Part shown: in pieces, positions 38,906 through 48,993 of the stretch
How positions within the stretch are numbered: position 1 is the stretch's first letter
Layout: each line of letters begins with the position of its first letter
Source of the DNA: Tritrichomonas musculus
Lineage: Eukaryota; Parabasalia; Tritrichomonadida; Tritrichomonadidae
Direction of reading: 5' to 3'
Length of the DNA stretch: 64,000 bases
Assembly: GCA_039105265.1 (NCBI GenBank)
Contig: JAPFFF010000005.1
Location: 5,131,501 to 5,195,500 of the forward strand
Program-made: the position numbers and the translations under genes
Notes under the pieces: generated by a model
Seen by the model: the letters and a program-made list of their open reading frames with translations, nothing else
Told to the model about the DNA's origin: nothing
Database searches by the model: none

Positions 38906-41074
38906 CTAATCAGACATATTTCCTTCATTAATGAAAGCAAGCATCTGGTTAGGATAAATAACAATATTTCTTTCACGTCTTCTCAAGAAGAAGAATATAG
39001 CAAAAGCAATTATCCAAACAAGCGGGAACAGGATAAAAGGGGACAACATTGCGCACTTTCTCTCACAGAGAAGCAAAAACGCGTCAAAACAGATCGCCAA
39101 GCCGCCAACGAGCGAGCCAATCAAAATGACGAAGTCAATCAGCTGGAACCAACTTTCCTTTTCATTTTTAGGCCTCAATCCGAGCGAAGAAGCTGACAAA
39201 ATGACAGGCACGACAGCAACAGCGAAGTAAAAGAAGCCCAAGAAAGGGCACCACTCTTCGAATCTCAATTCGAAGTTGCCATAAACGCGGCTCATGTAAT
39301 TTTCATTGCCATTTGTGACGTGGCTCCCTCTTCCTTGTCCAAGAAGGTATCCGAAAATGAACATGAAACCAAAATGGCCGCCAACATCGAATGTGAAAAC
39401 AGGAAGGAACAAAGAAACAGCAACCGAAACAAAAAGAACAACTCGTAATGCTGTCGGAAGCTTCATTAGTCGAGATCTTATTCCTAAAAATGAAAGGAAA
39501 ATGGTAAAAAGCCAGTATTTTGTATCGTCGCTTTGAATGCCTTGACGAAGAACAGGAACCATCATTGGCTGCTCGTTATCGCCAAGGCTTGGCATTGAAC
39601 TTTGGGAAGAAGCTGCGTCTTTCTCACTGGCGTCAATTTTGTTGGTCCAGCGCCAGTAGCCTTCAAATGAGAAAAAACGGCAGAATGAGAAAGGAAAAGT
39701 GACAATCAAGAAAATAACAACTAGAATGATCAATCCAATCCACTGTAAATGAGCCCACAACATGTCATCGTAGAGTAGCTCTTTGGCAGATTCAATTTTC
39801 GCTGAGGGACCATTTATGAATTCAAATTCTTCCTCTTCTTCGTTTATTAATTTCAAATGATGCTTCCCTTTTGAAAGTGAAGTTGTATCGGCTTCGAAAA
39901 GCCATGCATTTTCATTTTGCTTCAATTTTCTAACAGGACTCAATTTGATATTATCTCCATCGATATTTACATACAAATCAGAGGTTGAATTGGCAATAAA
40001 GGAAATAACACGAACTTTTTGAATACTACATTCCGTTCGTGATGTCGTTTGCTCAATTGGAGCAGGAAATGTGACAAATGAGCGAGTTGGCTTATTGATT
40101 GAAAACCAATGATAAACAATGTTACCATTGTCATTTGTAACTAGACCATTCTTTAAATTATATCGTAGATCTGATGCACAAACTTCAAAGGAATCACCAT
40201 AGTGCATAACCATCCTGTTTGCGCCATGATTATGTCCTGTAAGAAGCATCTTTACTTTGTGATTTTGGAGAATAGAAGAGAAAAAGCGGTTTGTTGATGT
40301 TGATTTGATAAATGGAATATACCACTTGCTCCAAACTGGACCATGATAATGAGTAGATATAATGACATTTTGATCATCTGGAATTGAATCTACAACACTT
40401 TCGACTTTTTCAATATATTCTGTTGGTGCGTGAATATAATATGTAAACGGTAAAGGGGGAATAGGGAAAAAAATTGGATTAAGAACAAGGAAAGTGAAGT
40501 TTCCAACTGATTCCGTAAAAACATCATAGGTATCATTTGGGAGGGTGAAATTATGACGTGATTTAGCTATCATTGTTTTACGAGAATAATAAAAATTTTC
40601 AGAATCTTTGGACAAAATTCGAGGTATATCATGATTACCAAATGATTCAATAATTTTTTCAAAATTTTGAGAATATTTATTGGCCATATTATAATATTCT
40701 GACCAATCTTCATGCATTTGTTTGGTTTCTTGAACTTGACTAGGATAAAAAGGCAAAAAATAATTATCAACCAAATCTCCGGTAATTAAAACAGATTTAG
40801 ATTTATACAATGATCCTATTTGCAATGATTTTTCAAAGTTATCAAGAGTAGATTGGATATAATGCGTGATATGCACATCAGTTATGTGATAAAAATAATC
40901 AGGATCATAGTAATCAGACCAGCTTGCTCCTAGAGAGGAGGAGCAAAACCTTTCATCTGAAATATGCTTAGAAGTTGATTGGTTTGATATCCCAAATGCT
41001 AACATAATAACAACAAATAATAAATATTGGGATATAAAGTATGGAATTACTCGAAATGAAGTTTCGCAACACAT
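38906..41074 (-). CDS. TMEM62-like membrane calcineurin-type phosphoesterase
   Basis: A 722-residue protein. An N-terminal hydrophobic segment (8-28) acts as signal or anchor. The metallophosphoesterase domain (about 55-330) has the metal motifs in order: ITDVHITHYI, LITGDLVDN, FGNHDIPRI, ISTHYHGPVW and LLTGHNHGANR. A beta-rich domain follows (about 345-430), then several spans in the C-terminal 280 residues (for example LQWIGLIILVVIFLIVTFPF). This order is that of TMEM62 and related eukaryotic proteins, whose substrate is not known. The catalytic part would face the lumen or outside. All five metal-binding motifs are intact. Its gene is divergent from the exportin-like gene. Confidence 0.85.
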   Translation of the reverse strand: MCCETSFRVIPYFISQYLLFVVIMLAFGISNQSTSKHISDERFCSSSLGASWSDYYDPDYFYHITDVHITHYIQSTLDNFEKSLQIGSLYKSKSVLITGDLVDNYFLPFYPSQVQETKQMHEDWSEYYNMANKYSQNFEKIIESFGNHDIPRILSKDSENFYYSRKTMIAKSRHNFTLPNDTYDVFTESVGNFTFLVLNPIFFPIPPLPFTYYIHAPTEYIEKVESVVDSIPDDQNVIISTHYHGPVWSKWYIPFIKSTSTNRFFSSILQNHKVKMLLTGHNHGANRMVMHYGDSFEVCASDLRYNLKNGLVTNDNGNIVYHWFSINKPTRSFVTFPAPIEQTTSRTECSIQKVRVISFIANSTSDLYVNIDGDNIKLSPVRKLKQNENAWLFEADTTSLSKGKHHLKLINEEEEEFEFINGPSAKIESAKELLYDDMLWAHLQWIGLIILVVIFLIVTFPFSFCRFFSFEGYWRWTNKIDASEKDAASSQSSMPSLGDNEQPMMVPVLRQGIQSDDTKYWLFTIFLSFLGIRSRLMKLPTALRVVLFVSVAVSLFLPVFTFDVGGHFGFMFIFGYLLGQGRGSHVTNGNENYMSRVYGNFELRFEEWCPFLGFFYFAVAVVPVILSASSLGLRPKNEKESWFQLIDFVILIGSLVGGLAICFDAFLLLCERKCAMLSPFILFPLVWIIAFAIFFFLRRRERNIVIYPNQMLAFINEGNMSD

Positions 41075-41610
41075 TTTATTTTATGATCGTTCATCCTTTC
41101 CTTTCAAAAATTTGATCGTTAATCATTTTTCAATGGTTTTTATAAAAAAAAACAATTGATAAAAAATACAAATTTTCCTGTTTTGAAGTTTAATTTATAA
41201 TATTAAATATAATTTTATTAATCATAAATAATGTATCTTTTTATTTTAATCTTAAATAATAGGTAAATATTATTAATAATTCATTCAATGATATAATAAT
41301 TATTTTAGATATCATGTTAAACTAAGCTCTTTTTTCATAAAACAAGTTAAAATAATGAATAAACCACTTTTCTTTTATATTCGTCAGAAAATTTAATAAA
41401 AATTTAAATATTTTTTTTCATAACGCTGTATTTGTTATATTACATAAATTAATATACTATAAAGAATATTGATTATAAATTTATATTAGAGATAAACCAA
41501 TAATATTCCAAAATAACTATATTCAAAAAAAGGAATTAATCGATTGAATGAATTGAAAAGAAATATTCAAAATTTAATTAATAAAAAAAATTTTCCACTT
41601 TCAAAATTGA
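41075..41610. other. Divergent intergenic region
   Basis: 536 bp of AT-rich DNA between the TMEM62-like and exportin-like genes. No feature beyond promoters is expected or seen. Confidence 0.5.
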
Positions 41611-44244
41611 ATGGTTTTTGATCTCTTTATTTTTATTTCACGTTGTCCATTAATGGATCTGGAACAAGCTTTAATTGTTTCCATGACCCCTGGAGAAAAT
41701 CAGCAAAATGCACTTGATTATTTAAATAAAATTACACAAGATCCTCAAAATTTTCAAGCAACAGTTGAATTATTTTTCAAAATTCAAGATGAAAGAGCTC
41801 GACTTCTTCTTTCTTTTATTATCTATAGATTTTTAGATACATCTTGGCCAAGCATCGATCAGCAGCTTATTATGGCCTTTCGTAATCAAATTTTGGAATT
41901 ATTTTTTAAAAATGTTATCCCGCTTGATTTGTCCAAACAATTAGAAATGATCATTTCCAATATAGCATTCAATCAATGGCCCGAAATTTGGCCAAATTTT
42001 ATTGGTGAACTCATCACACTTGTTCATGAAATCAATGATACAGCTAATCTTTCAAAAATTTTTCATATTTTAACGAATTTAGTATCACTATTTTCTACAT
42101 CACAATTTATTAGTTTGATGAGAAGAAATTTACTAATACAGGAACTTCAATATAAAATTCCTGATATAATACAATTACTTCAATCAATATCATTTGAACA
42201 AGTTACTAAGAGTGAAATCGGTCAATCATTCATTGCATTTATGCAATTATACTGCAATCTAAATCTAGACGATAATCAGATATGTTACAATTTAGCAAGT
42301 TTTTTATTCACTAACTTTGCACCGTATATGCCTTCAACATTTGTAGCTCTCCAAAATCTAATCTCAAAATCAAGAATTGATCAAGTTTTGTTTCATTTAT
42401 CTATTCAAAATATCGTAGAATTAATGGGAAAGCCTTTAACAGATCAAAAAGCTTTTATATCTTTCATTTGCCACATTATAAAAGTTTCCATCAATATTTT
42501 ACCGCAATCCTGCGTTGATCAAAACTTTTTCCCAACAATTCGTTGTATTCTCGGATATACACTAACAAACATGTCAAAAACAGATTTTTGGGAAGATGTT
42601 TGGTCATTATGGAGCTTACTTCTTAACGTATGCGCAGATGGTGTTCAATTACGAACTTCAGCAGTTTATTTAGTGCTTGAGCCAATTCTTCCAACTGTTT
42701 TAGAATCACTTTATGAATATCTTCCAACAGCAATGTCACAATCACGATTATTATCATTTCAACCTATATCCTGCTTTGTAGCATATACAATGATAAACGA
42801 AAATATGCTTCTTACTTTTCTTGCACAAAAAAATCTCTCTCAATCTCTTTTAATTTCCATTGGTATCATTTATTTTTTAAATGACAATGAAATTTTTGAT
42901 TCAATTTTAAATAATATCATTCCTCAACTAATATCCGGACAAATAACTGAAGATTTAAATGCTACACTTTTTGCGATTTCACGAAACACCAGCTATTTAA
43001 GCAATCATTTAGATATCTTATCAAGCGCATTCAATATGTTCACAAATCTGATTACATCAGGCAATATGCCAACCATCCAAACTCTTCTTTTAGCCCTCAA
43101 TCACATCGCATCAAGCATACCTGAAATAGTTGCTAAACAATGCCCAGAATTTATCATGTTTTGTCTCGGAAATATTGTAGATCCGAATAAATTGCAGCAC
43201 GATGACTTTTTGAGAGTCTGTCGAATTATGTCAAAGTTAGTAGCATCTGTTGATGGCATTGAAAACCAGAAGCAACTTTCAGAAATACTAACAACTCCAG
43301 TTTCACAATTATTAACATCAGAAGATCAAGACACGATTCTCTACGGTTGTGAAACTGTTTATGCATTAGCAAGCATATCTGAATTGTCTGTTGGCATCAC
43401 GATGGAATTTTTGTGGAATCCTCTTTCAATTGCATTGAACAATATGAAAGAAAGCGAGTCATTTTCTATCGTTTGTGACTCATTTTCAACAACAATAAGA
43501 ACTTGCTCATTCAAAAACTGCATTTCCGTTATAACATCATTTGTTGCTTTTACACAATCAATCCAGAATCAAGATTGCGCCATTGTTCACACTTTCGCAC
43601 AGATTCGGTTGTGCCACCGTGAAATGGACGATTATCGACAGATGATTTGCGATACTTACATTCAAAATATGATCAACAGCCAGATGATTGTTTTTGAATT
43701 TTTCGAATTCTTTGATGCTTTTGACATACTCGAAAAAGAACAAGTTATTGTTGTTCCTGCTGCTTGCCAAGCAATAAGATGCTTCGATGCCAAAATTTCA
43801 AAGTGTGCGGCCAACCTTCTTCTGAAACATTTTGAAGCCCAAATGATCCCCTTTAAAATTCGTTGTGAATGCGATATTATTATAGCAATATTTGACGCAC
43901 TGTTTGATCAAGTTCATCATCAATGCTTAAAGAAGTTGCTTAAATTGCTTCACCAGGTAGTCGATGTTATGCATAAAAGAGAAATTCCATTCGAAGAGTG
44001 TATTTTTGAAGCAATCAGAAATCGTGTATGCGATGATGAATATAGTAAGAAATTTGTAATCGCTCTTAAGAATTCTGTTGCTAAGAAAGAAATGTTTATT
44101 GATTTAGTAGCTAACCTTTTGATTGCAGCAGGAAGAGGAAATCCAAACGAATTTCAAATGCTTTCTGATGTTGTACTAACTAGATCGAAGGTTGTAATGC
44201 CAAAAACACCTTTCCAAAATGAAGATGAGATTGGAAAATGCTAA
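41611..44244 (+). CDS. Exportin/importin-beta family protein (HEAT repeats)
   Basis: An 877-residue all-helical protein. Two starts are possible: 41611 (MVFDLFIFISRCPL...) and 41653 (MDLEQALIVSM), and the second agrees better with the family start. The N-terminal 120 residues have the importin-beta/exportin pattern: ENQQNALDYLNKITQDP, FKIQDERARLLLSFIIYRFL, and LEMIISNIAFNQWPEIWPNF, which parallels the KLN-x-x-I-x-x-I-x-x-x-x-WP-x-x-WP words of exportins. Helical HEAT-like repeats run to the end. It would carry cargo through nuclear pores with Ran-GTP. The subfamily (Xpo1, Xpo5 or Xpo6-like) cannot be settled by eye. Confidence 0.75.
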   Translation: MVFDLFIFISRCPLMDLEQALIVSMTPGENQQNALDYLNKITQDPQNFQATVELFFKIQDERARLLLSFIIYRFLDTSWPSIDQQLIMAFRNQILELFFKNVIPLDLSKQLEMIISNIAFNQWPEIWPNFIGELITLVHEINDTANLSKIFHILTNLVSLFSTSQFISLMRRNLLIQELQYKIPDIIQLLQSISFEQVTKSEIGQSFIAFMQLYCNLNLDDNQICYNLASFLFTNFAPYMPSTFVALQNLISKSRIDQVLFHLSIQNIVELMGKPLTDQKAFISFICHIIKVSINILPQSCVDQNFFPTIRCILGYTLTNMSKTDFWEDVWSLWSLLLNVCADGVQLRTSAVYLVLEPILPTVLESLYEYLPTAMSQSRLLSFQPISCFVAYTMINENMLLTFLAQKNLSQSLLISIGIIYFLNDNEIFDSILNNIIPQLISGQITEDLNATLFAISRNTSYLSNHLDILSSAFNMFTNLITSGNMPTIQTLLLALNHIASSIPEIVAKQCPEFIMFCLGNIVDPNKLQHDDFLRVCRIMSKLVASVDGIENQKQLSEILTTPVSQLLTSEDQDTILYGCETVYALASISELSVGITMEFLWNPLSIALNNMKESESFSIVCDSFSTTIRTCSFKNCISVITSFVAFTQSIQNQDCAIVHTFAQIRLCHREMDDYRQMICDTYIQNMINSQMIVFEFFEFFDAFDILEKEQVIVVPAACQAIRCFDAKISKCAANLLLKHFEAQMIPFKIRCECDIIIAIFDALFDQVHHQCLKKLLKLLHQVVDVMHKREIPFEECIFEAIRNRVCDDEYSKKFVIALKNSVAKKEMFIDLVANLLIAAGRGNPNEFQMLSDVVLTRSKVVMPKTPFQNEDEIGKC

Positions 44245-44682
44245 TTTTTTTTATATGTTTTTTTTAATTAATGTTTGTTATATAAATTTACGAATGTATA
44301 TTGTTAATTAACTTTTTGCTTACTGCTATTGACTATAAAAATTATTTTTTTTTTTAACAAATTTTTCAGAAAAAACTGTTTCTCATTCAATGTTAAAAAC
44401 ATATTTTTATTTTAATTTTATTAACTAATTTATAATTATTTAATTATATTTTTATTTTTAACACTAATATTTTATACAAAACATTTATATTTACAATAAA
44501 AATTATATATTATTAAATATTTGCATAAATATTTTAAAAAACAAATATATTTTGTTGTATACTTATTATATTGAAAAATCATTCAAATTTTTGATGAGAA
44601 AAAAATTTGAATGTTTTTTTTTGAAAGTATATTTGTTCTTCTTAAGAGGCACTCAATTTCATTTTTTCATAGTTATTCATTA
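44245..44682. other. AT-rich intergenic region before the beta-helix relic
   Basis: About 440 bp of very AT-rich DNA. A sharp rise in G+C near 44690 marks the start of the decayed surface-protein gene. No start codon region for that gene is found here. Confidence 0.45.
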
Positions 44683-47635
44683 TATATTGTCTCATCTCAC
44701 TTCAAGAAGAACTCTGGCCTTTATAAAGGCGGTTCCATTTTTTGCAGTGTAAAAAACATTGAAATTGACGATTGTGAGTTCATAGAAAATTTTTGTCAGG
44801 GCGATTTTTATGAAGAAGGTCAAGTTCATCAAGGTGGTTCAATACATGTAAGCAAAACAACCAGTTTAACGCTTACCAAGTGCAATTTTACAATCAATCA
44901 CGCATCAACGGGCGGTGGAGCGGTTTTTATCGACCACAACTCAGATTCAATAAACGTGAAAGTGTCTGACTGTTTCTTTATCAACTGCAGCGCTTCTTTT
45001 GCAGACGGAGCTGTTCTTCTCACTGACGGAATTTGGGAGATAAATGACTGTTATTTCCAAGATTGCAGAGCTTCTTCAGGCGGCGCAGTTTTTTGCCAAA
45101 ATTCGGCCAAAAGTGACACCAACATGACCAATTGCATTTTTGACCATTGCAGCGGTTATGAAGGCGGTTTCGTCTATTGCACGGCAGGCCGAATCATTCT
45201 TGGCAAGTCTGTTTTTGAGAACAATCTTGACGACTTTATTTTTGAAGGCAACGGTTCATCACCATATCCAAACGCGACGCTTCAAAGAGTCCACTTCACA
45301 CACTCGTTCATTCTCTTGAGCATTGATGACAAGCAGCATGACCTGTCATTTCCAACTGCCTGTTTGAAGACCTCAAAGAAGACCACCTTCTTGATCTTTC
45401 GTATGTGTTGAGCAAAGGAACTGAAAGAGGGACAATCATATCAGATTGCACGTTCCAGAACTGTGGAACGAAGGCCGTCTATTCAGAGAAGTACGACACA
45501 ACGTTCATCAATTGCTCATTCAAGAACAACACAAACACTCAGAACAAAGGACCGGGCGCTTTACGCTTTTCAAAGGGCCACTTTTCGATCTACATTTGCA
45601 CATTCATCGGCAATGTTGGCAGCATGGATGGAGGGGCACTGATTGTTGACTCAGAGAACATTGTTGATCTTGACAATTTGACGTTCATCAGAAGCGGACA
45701 AAGCATAAGACTTTGGCGGAGCACTTTTTGTTTCACAAATCTTTTTCCCAACGGAAGTCAAGTTTGTCACCATTTCTAACTGCTGCTTTGAAGACAATCA
45801 CGCACAAGTTTGCGGTGGTGGCATTTACTGCAACTTTGTTGATGCTTACAACACTGCAGATCATTACTGCGACATTACAATTGTCATTGAAAACTGCCAT
45901 TTTATAAAGTGCTGCATACAAAGGCGGCGGATTTGGCAGCAGAATGGCGAAGAGCTTAGACACGCCGGGATGCGTCAACGGTGACATTGTTGTCAACAAG
46001 TGCTTCTTCAAAGAGTGCCACGCAAAATACGGCGGCGGCCTTTTCAGCCACGATGGGGCTGAGATTGGCGATGAAGAGACAAACATCACCAATTGCGCAT
46101 TTGACAACTGTTATGGTGAAATTGCAGGCAGTTGCATCTATTCCAGTTCGTATCTCAACGCGTTCTCTACATGCACTTTCCAGAACTGCGTTGATGGATC
46201 GGTTGTCGTCTTCATTGAAATGGACGGGAAGCACGTCTCACCAGCGGTAACAGACTGCCGTTTCATAGGCAACAAGAGCCAACAGTTCCACTTTGTGAGC
46301 GAGCATTCGCTGAGCTTTGGCAGCTGCCTGTTTGAAGGCCTTTCTAGTGAGAAAGACGGAGGCGCAATTCGTATCAATTCAGACTGGAAGTCAGACGATC
46401 TTCAATTCAATAATTGCACTTTTTCAGGCGATAAATCACTCAACGGAAATGGAGGAGCCGTTTATTACTCGAAGCATGAAAGTCAGTGTCCGAAAGTCGC
46501 CTTCAACGGCTGCCTTTTCAATGATCTTTCATCGTTAAACGGCGGCGCTATTTACATCTCTACAATGAATCGTCCTTTACGAGCTGTAGTGCGCGTGATT
46601 CGGGCGGCGCTGTTTATGCAAAATTGGACTCAAACCCAGCCATTGAAAATTGCATCTTTCATAACACCGAAGCTCTCTCTAAAGGTTCCTCTTTGTTCGT
46701 CGATTTGGGGGCAAAGTTGAGGATCACTAATAACGTGATTACAAAGGACGATCCGAAGCTGCCTGCGGAAGTTTACATCACTGGCTGAGGGAGGATGCTT
46801 TCAGGCATTGAAAAGAGACACTGGAAGCACAACGCCTGACTTTTTGTACTTCGATTCAGAGGCTGCAATCAGGTTCAGCTCGAATTCTTGCTTCAGCGGA
46901 AGCCGGGGAGAGAGCGTCTACATAGGCAAGCATGCTGACATTGGCAGCAGTATATTCAACTGCAACGAATGCAAGTTCCCGCCTCTTCCATCTTTCACTC
47001 CAACGCCTGAGACAGAGACACAACAACCATTCATAACAGAGACAATGATTCACATAGAGACAGAAACATTTGCAACTGATACACAGCAGCCAGAAACAGA
47101 AAGTTGGACGCAGCAATCTGAAACAGAAACAAAGACAATGATTCACATAGAGACAGAAACATTTGCAACTGATACACAACAGCCAGAAACAGCAACAGAC
47201 AGCCAGGCACATTCAATGAGTGAGACACAAATCATCACCGAGACGCAGCCACATACAATAAGCGAGACGCATCAGCCAGTCACTGAGGCACATCAGCGAA
47301 CAACAGATTCTCCACCAACTGAGTCGCAGACACCGACTTCCACTCCAGACGGCAGCGACTCATCAGCTGCCAAAATCAAGAAGCTCAGCACTCTCATCAT
47401 CGTTCTCGTCACTGTTCCCGTTCTTCTTATCCTTGGCATCGTCATTTTTGCAATCATCTACTTCGCGAGGAAGAGGGCAATGCAGAATCCTTACAGAAAC
47501 GCCGACAGGATCAGCGAGGAATTCGCAAGCCGGTCGTCAATCGCTTCCAGATCTTCAATAAAAACTCCAAACTCAGAGAACTTTAACAGCCCACCACCAA
47601 TGCACTTTCAGACTTGGGGAATGCATATGTATTGA
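44683..47635 (+). pseudogene. Decayed polymorphic beta-helix surface protein
   Basis: Repeated words such as GGA(V/I)(F/Y), C-x-F-x-N-C and SGGAVF throughout mark a right-handed parallel beta-helix ectodomain of the Pmp-like type in trichomonads. A Thr/Glu/Gln-rich stalk, a transmembrane span (near 47390-47470, LIIVLVTVPVLLILGIVIF) and a short cytosolic tail follow. The reading frame moves near 45358, 45710, 45912, 46575 and 46785, giving about five frameshifts. The N-terminus and signal peptide are missing, since the homologous part begins abruptly at about 44683. The intact genes are adhesins or surface antigens. The G+C content is clearly above that of the neighbours, as for other surface-protein families. 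It could be partly explained by assembly errors, but neighbouring genes show none. Confidence 0.8.
47041..47192 (+). repeat. 59 bp direct repeat in the stalk of the beta-helix relic
   Basis: 47041-47099 and 47134-47192 are nearly identical (one mismatch), encoding TMIHIETETFATDTQQPET twice. It is a recent duplication in the low-complexity stalk. Confidence 0.85.
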
Positions 47636-47943
47636 GCAAGCTTAATCCAGATCCTTTCCTTAGAGACTTCGAAGAAAATATTTAAAAAAAATATATTAAT
47701 TACTCATGAAAATTCATTATTGCATTAAATAAAAGATAATAAATTTCTTATTATTTTTTCAAAAGCTTTTGTTAAAAATATAGTCTAATTTCCAGATTTG
47801 TGGTTATTTTTTTTGAAATTATCTTTTTTTTTTTTTTTATTTTATTTTAAATTGTTTGTATATAAATTCTGCTATATATCATTTATATTAGGCACATTAC
47901 AACATCCTATCTAATAAAAAATATGATTATAATTATAATATAT
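47636..47943. other. Intergenic region between convergent genes
   Basis: 308 bp, AT-rich with T-runs. Nothing else is seen. Confidence 0.5.
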
Positions 47944-48834
47944 TTATTCAAACAATTTTGGATAAGAAAGAAGAGCTGTTGCCATTTTATTTCCTTGCAA
48001 TGATGCTATTTGCAATAAAGCATATCTATCAAATTCATCTGTTGATTTGAGCATTGCAGCAACATCTAATTTCCAGTGGCCATTGACAACAAAAGGGAGA
48101 AGTTTCATTCTTGCTTCAGTAATATTTTTTCTTCCAATTTCACCAGTCTGCAAACCTTCCGCAGCCCAAATTGATGCTGGAAGGTGATTTTCATTACTCA
48201 TGTCATCAATTATTTTCCAAGCTTCTGTCAAATTCCGATCATTTAATTTCAATATAGTGCTAATAGCGTCAGAAAATGGGATTCCAGATCTTCTTTTTTT
48301 CCACCAAGTAGAACTTTGAGTAGTTGCAAGGTGCTTTAAAAGAAGAAGTGATTCAGTTTCATTTTTTGTTTCTAGTGCAAGTCTTATCATTGATAAAATT
48401 GCACCTTTCGATGCTGCTCGTCGAACATAATTCATTTGATCTTTTGTATAAGGATGATATGAAAGAATCTCATGACATGACCATATATCATAGCTAGATC
48501 CTTCATTTAAATCTATAAATGATTGTGTTAAATTTTTCGTTATTCCAGCTATTCCGATCATTTCAAAAAATCCTAAAGCACAATATGCTGGATGAAAATC
48601 ACGACGGACTAATTGCTTTAATTTTGATTCAACGGTATTAATTAAAGTTTGGTTTTGATACATATCAAGTGTATCATCAAATTCCATTTTCTGATGCTCA
48701 GGGTATAGTTTCAAGTTGCAAGCCCATCCTTTGCATGTAATACGATGAAAAACATCGTTTGGATCAGGTGTTGTACTATATGGATATGGAAGGAATTTTT
48801 TGGAATAAATTAAAAAAGGAAAGAGGAGAATCAT
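47944..48834 (-). CDS. Secreted Sel1-like repeat protein
   Basis: A 296-residue protein with a short hydrophobic N-terminus (MILLFPFLIYSKKFLPY) that looks like a signal peptide, several N-glycosylation sites (NQT, NLT, NET, NLT, NIT) and no further membrane span. Helical repeats with the small-residue pattern of Sel1 proteins recur: AASKGAILSMIRLALE, PASIWAAEGLQTGEIG and ALLQIASLQGNKMATALL. Sel1 proteins of the ER lumen (SEL1L/Hrd3) act in ER-associated degradation. This one is much shorter than Hrd3 (about 800 residues), so an adaptor role in the secretory pathway is only a suggestion. It is transcribed in the same direction as the upstream coiled-coil gene. Confidence 0.6.
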   Translation of the reverse strand: MILLFPFLIYSKKFLPYPYSTTPDPNDVFHRITCKGWACNLKLYPEHQKMEFDDTLDMYQNQTLINTVESKLKQLVRRDFHPAYCALGFFEMIGIAGITKNLTQSFIDLNEGSSYDIWSCHEILSYHPYTKDQMNYVRRAASKGAILSMIRLALETKNETESLLLLKHLATTQSSTWWKKRRSGIPFSDAISTILKLNDRNLTEAWKIIDDMSNENHLPASIWAAEGLQTGEIGRKNITEARMKLLPFVVNGHWKLDVAAMLKSTDEFDRYALLQIASLQGNKMATALLSYPKLFE

Positions 48835-48993
48835 AAATATGCATTAGGTCAATTTAAGGTCAATTTCAATTTGTTCAAACAAATAAGAAAAATCTCTCCT
48901 ATATTAAGAAACAAGTTGAAAAATAACCAAATGATTTAGAAAAAACGCTTTATTAATAACAAACAATTATTTTTTAACAGATAGAATTAAAAG

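Noticed and set aside
46856-47228. Cys/Leu-rich reverse-strand frames opposite the stalk of the beta-helix relic
   Set aside because: They are the complement of a Thr/Glu/Gln-rich repeat and have no independent support.
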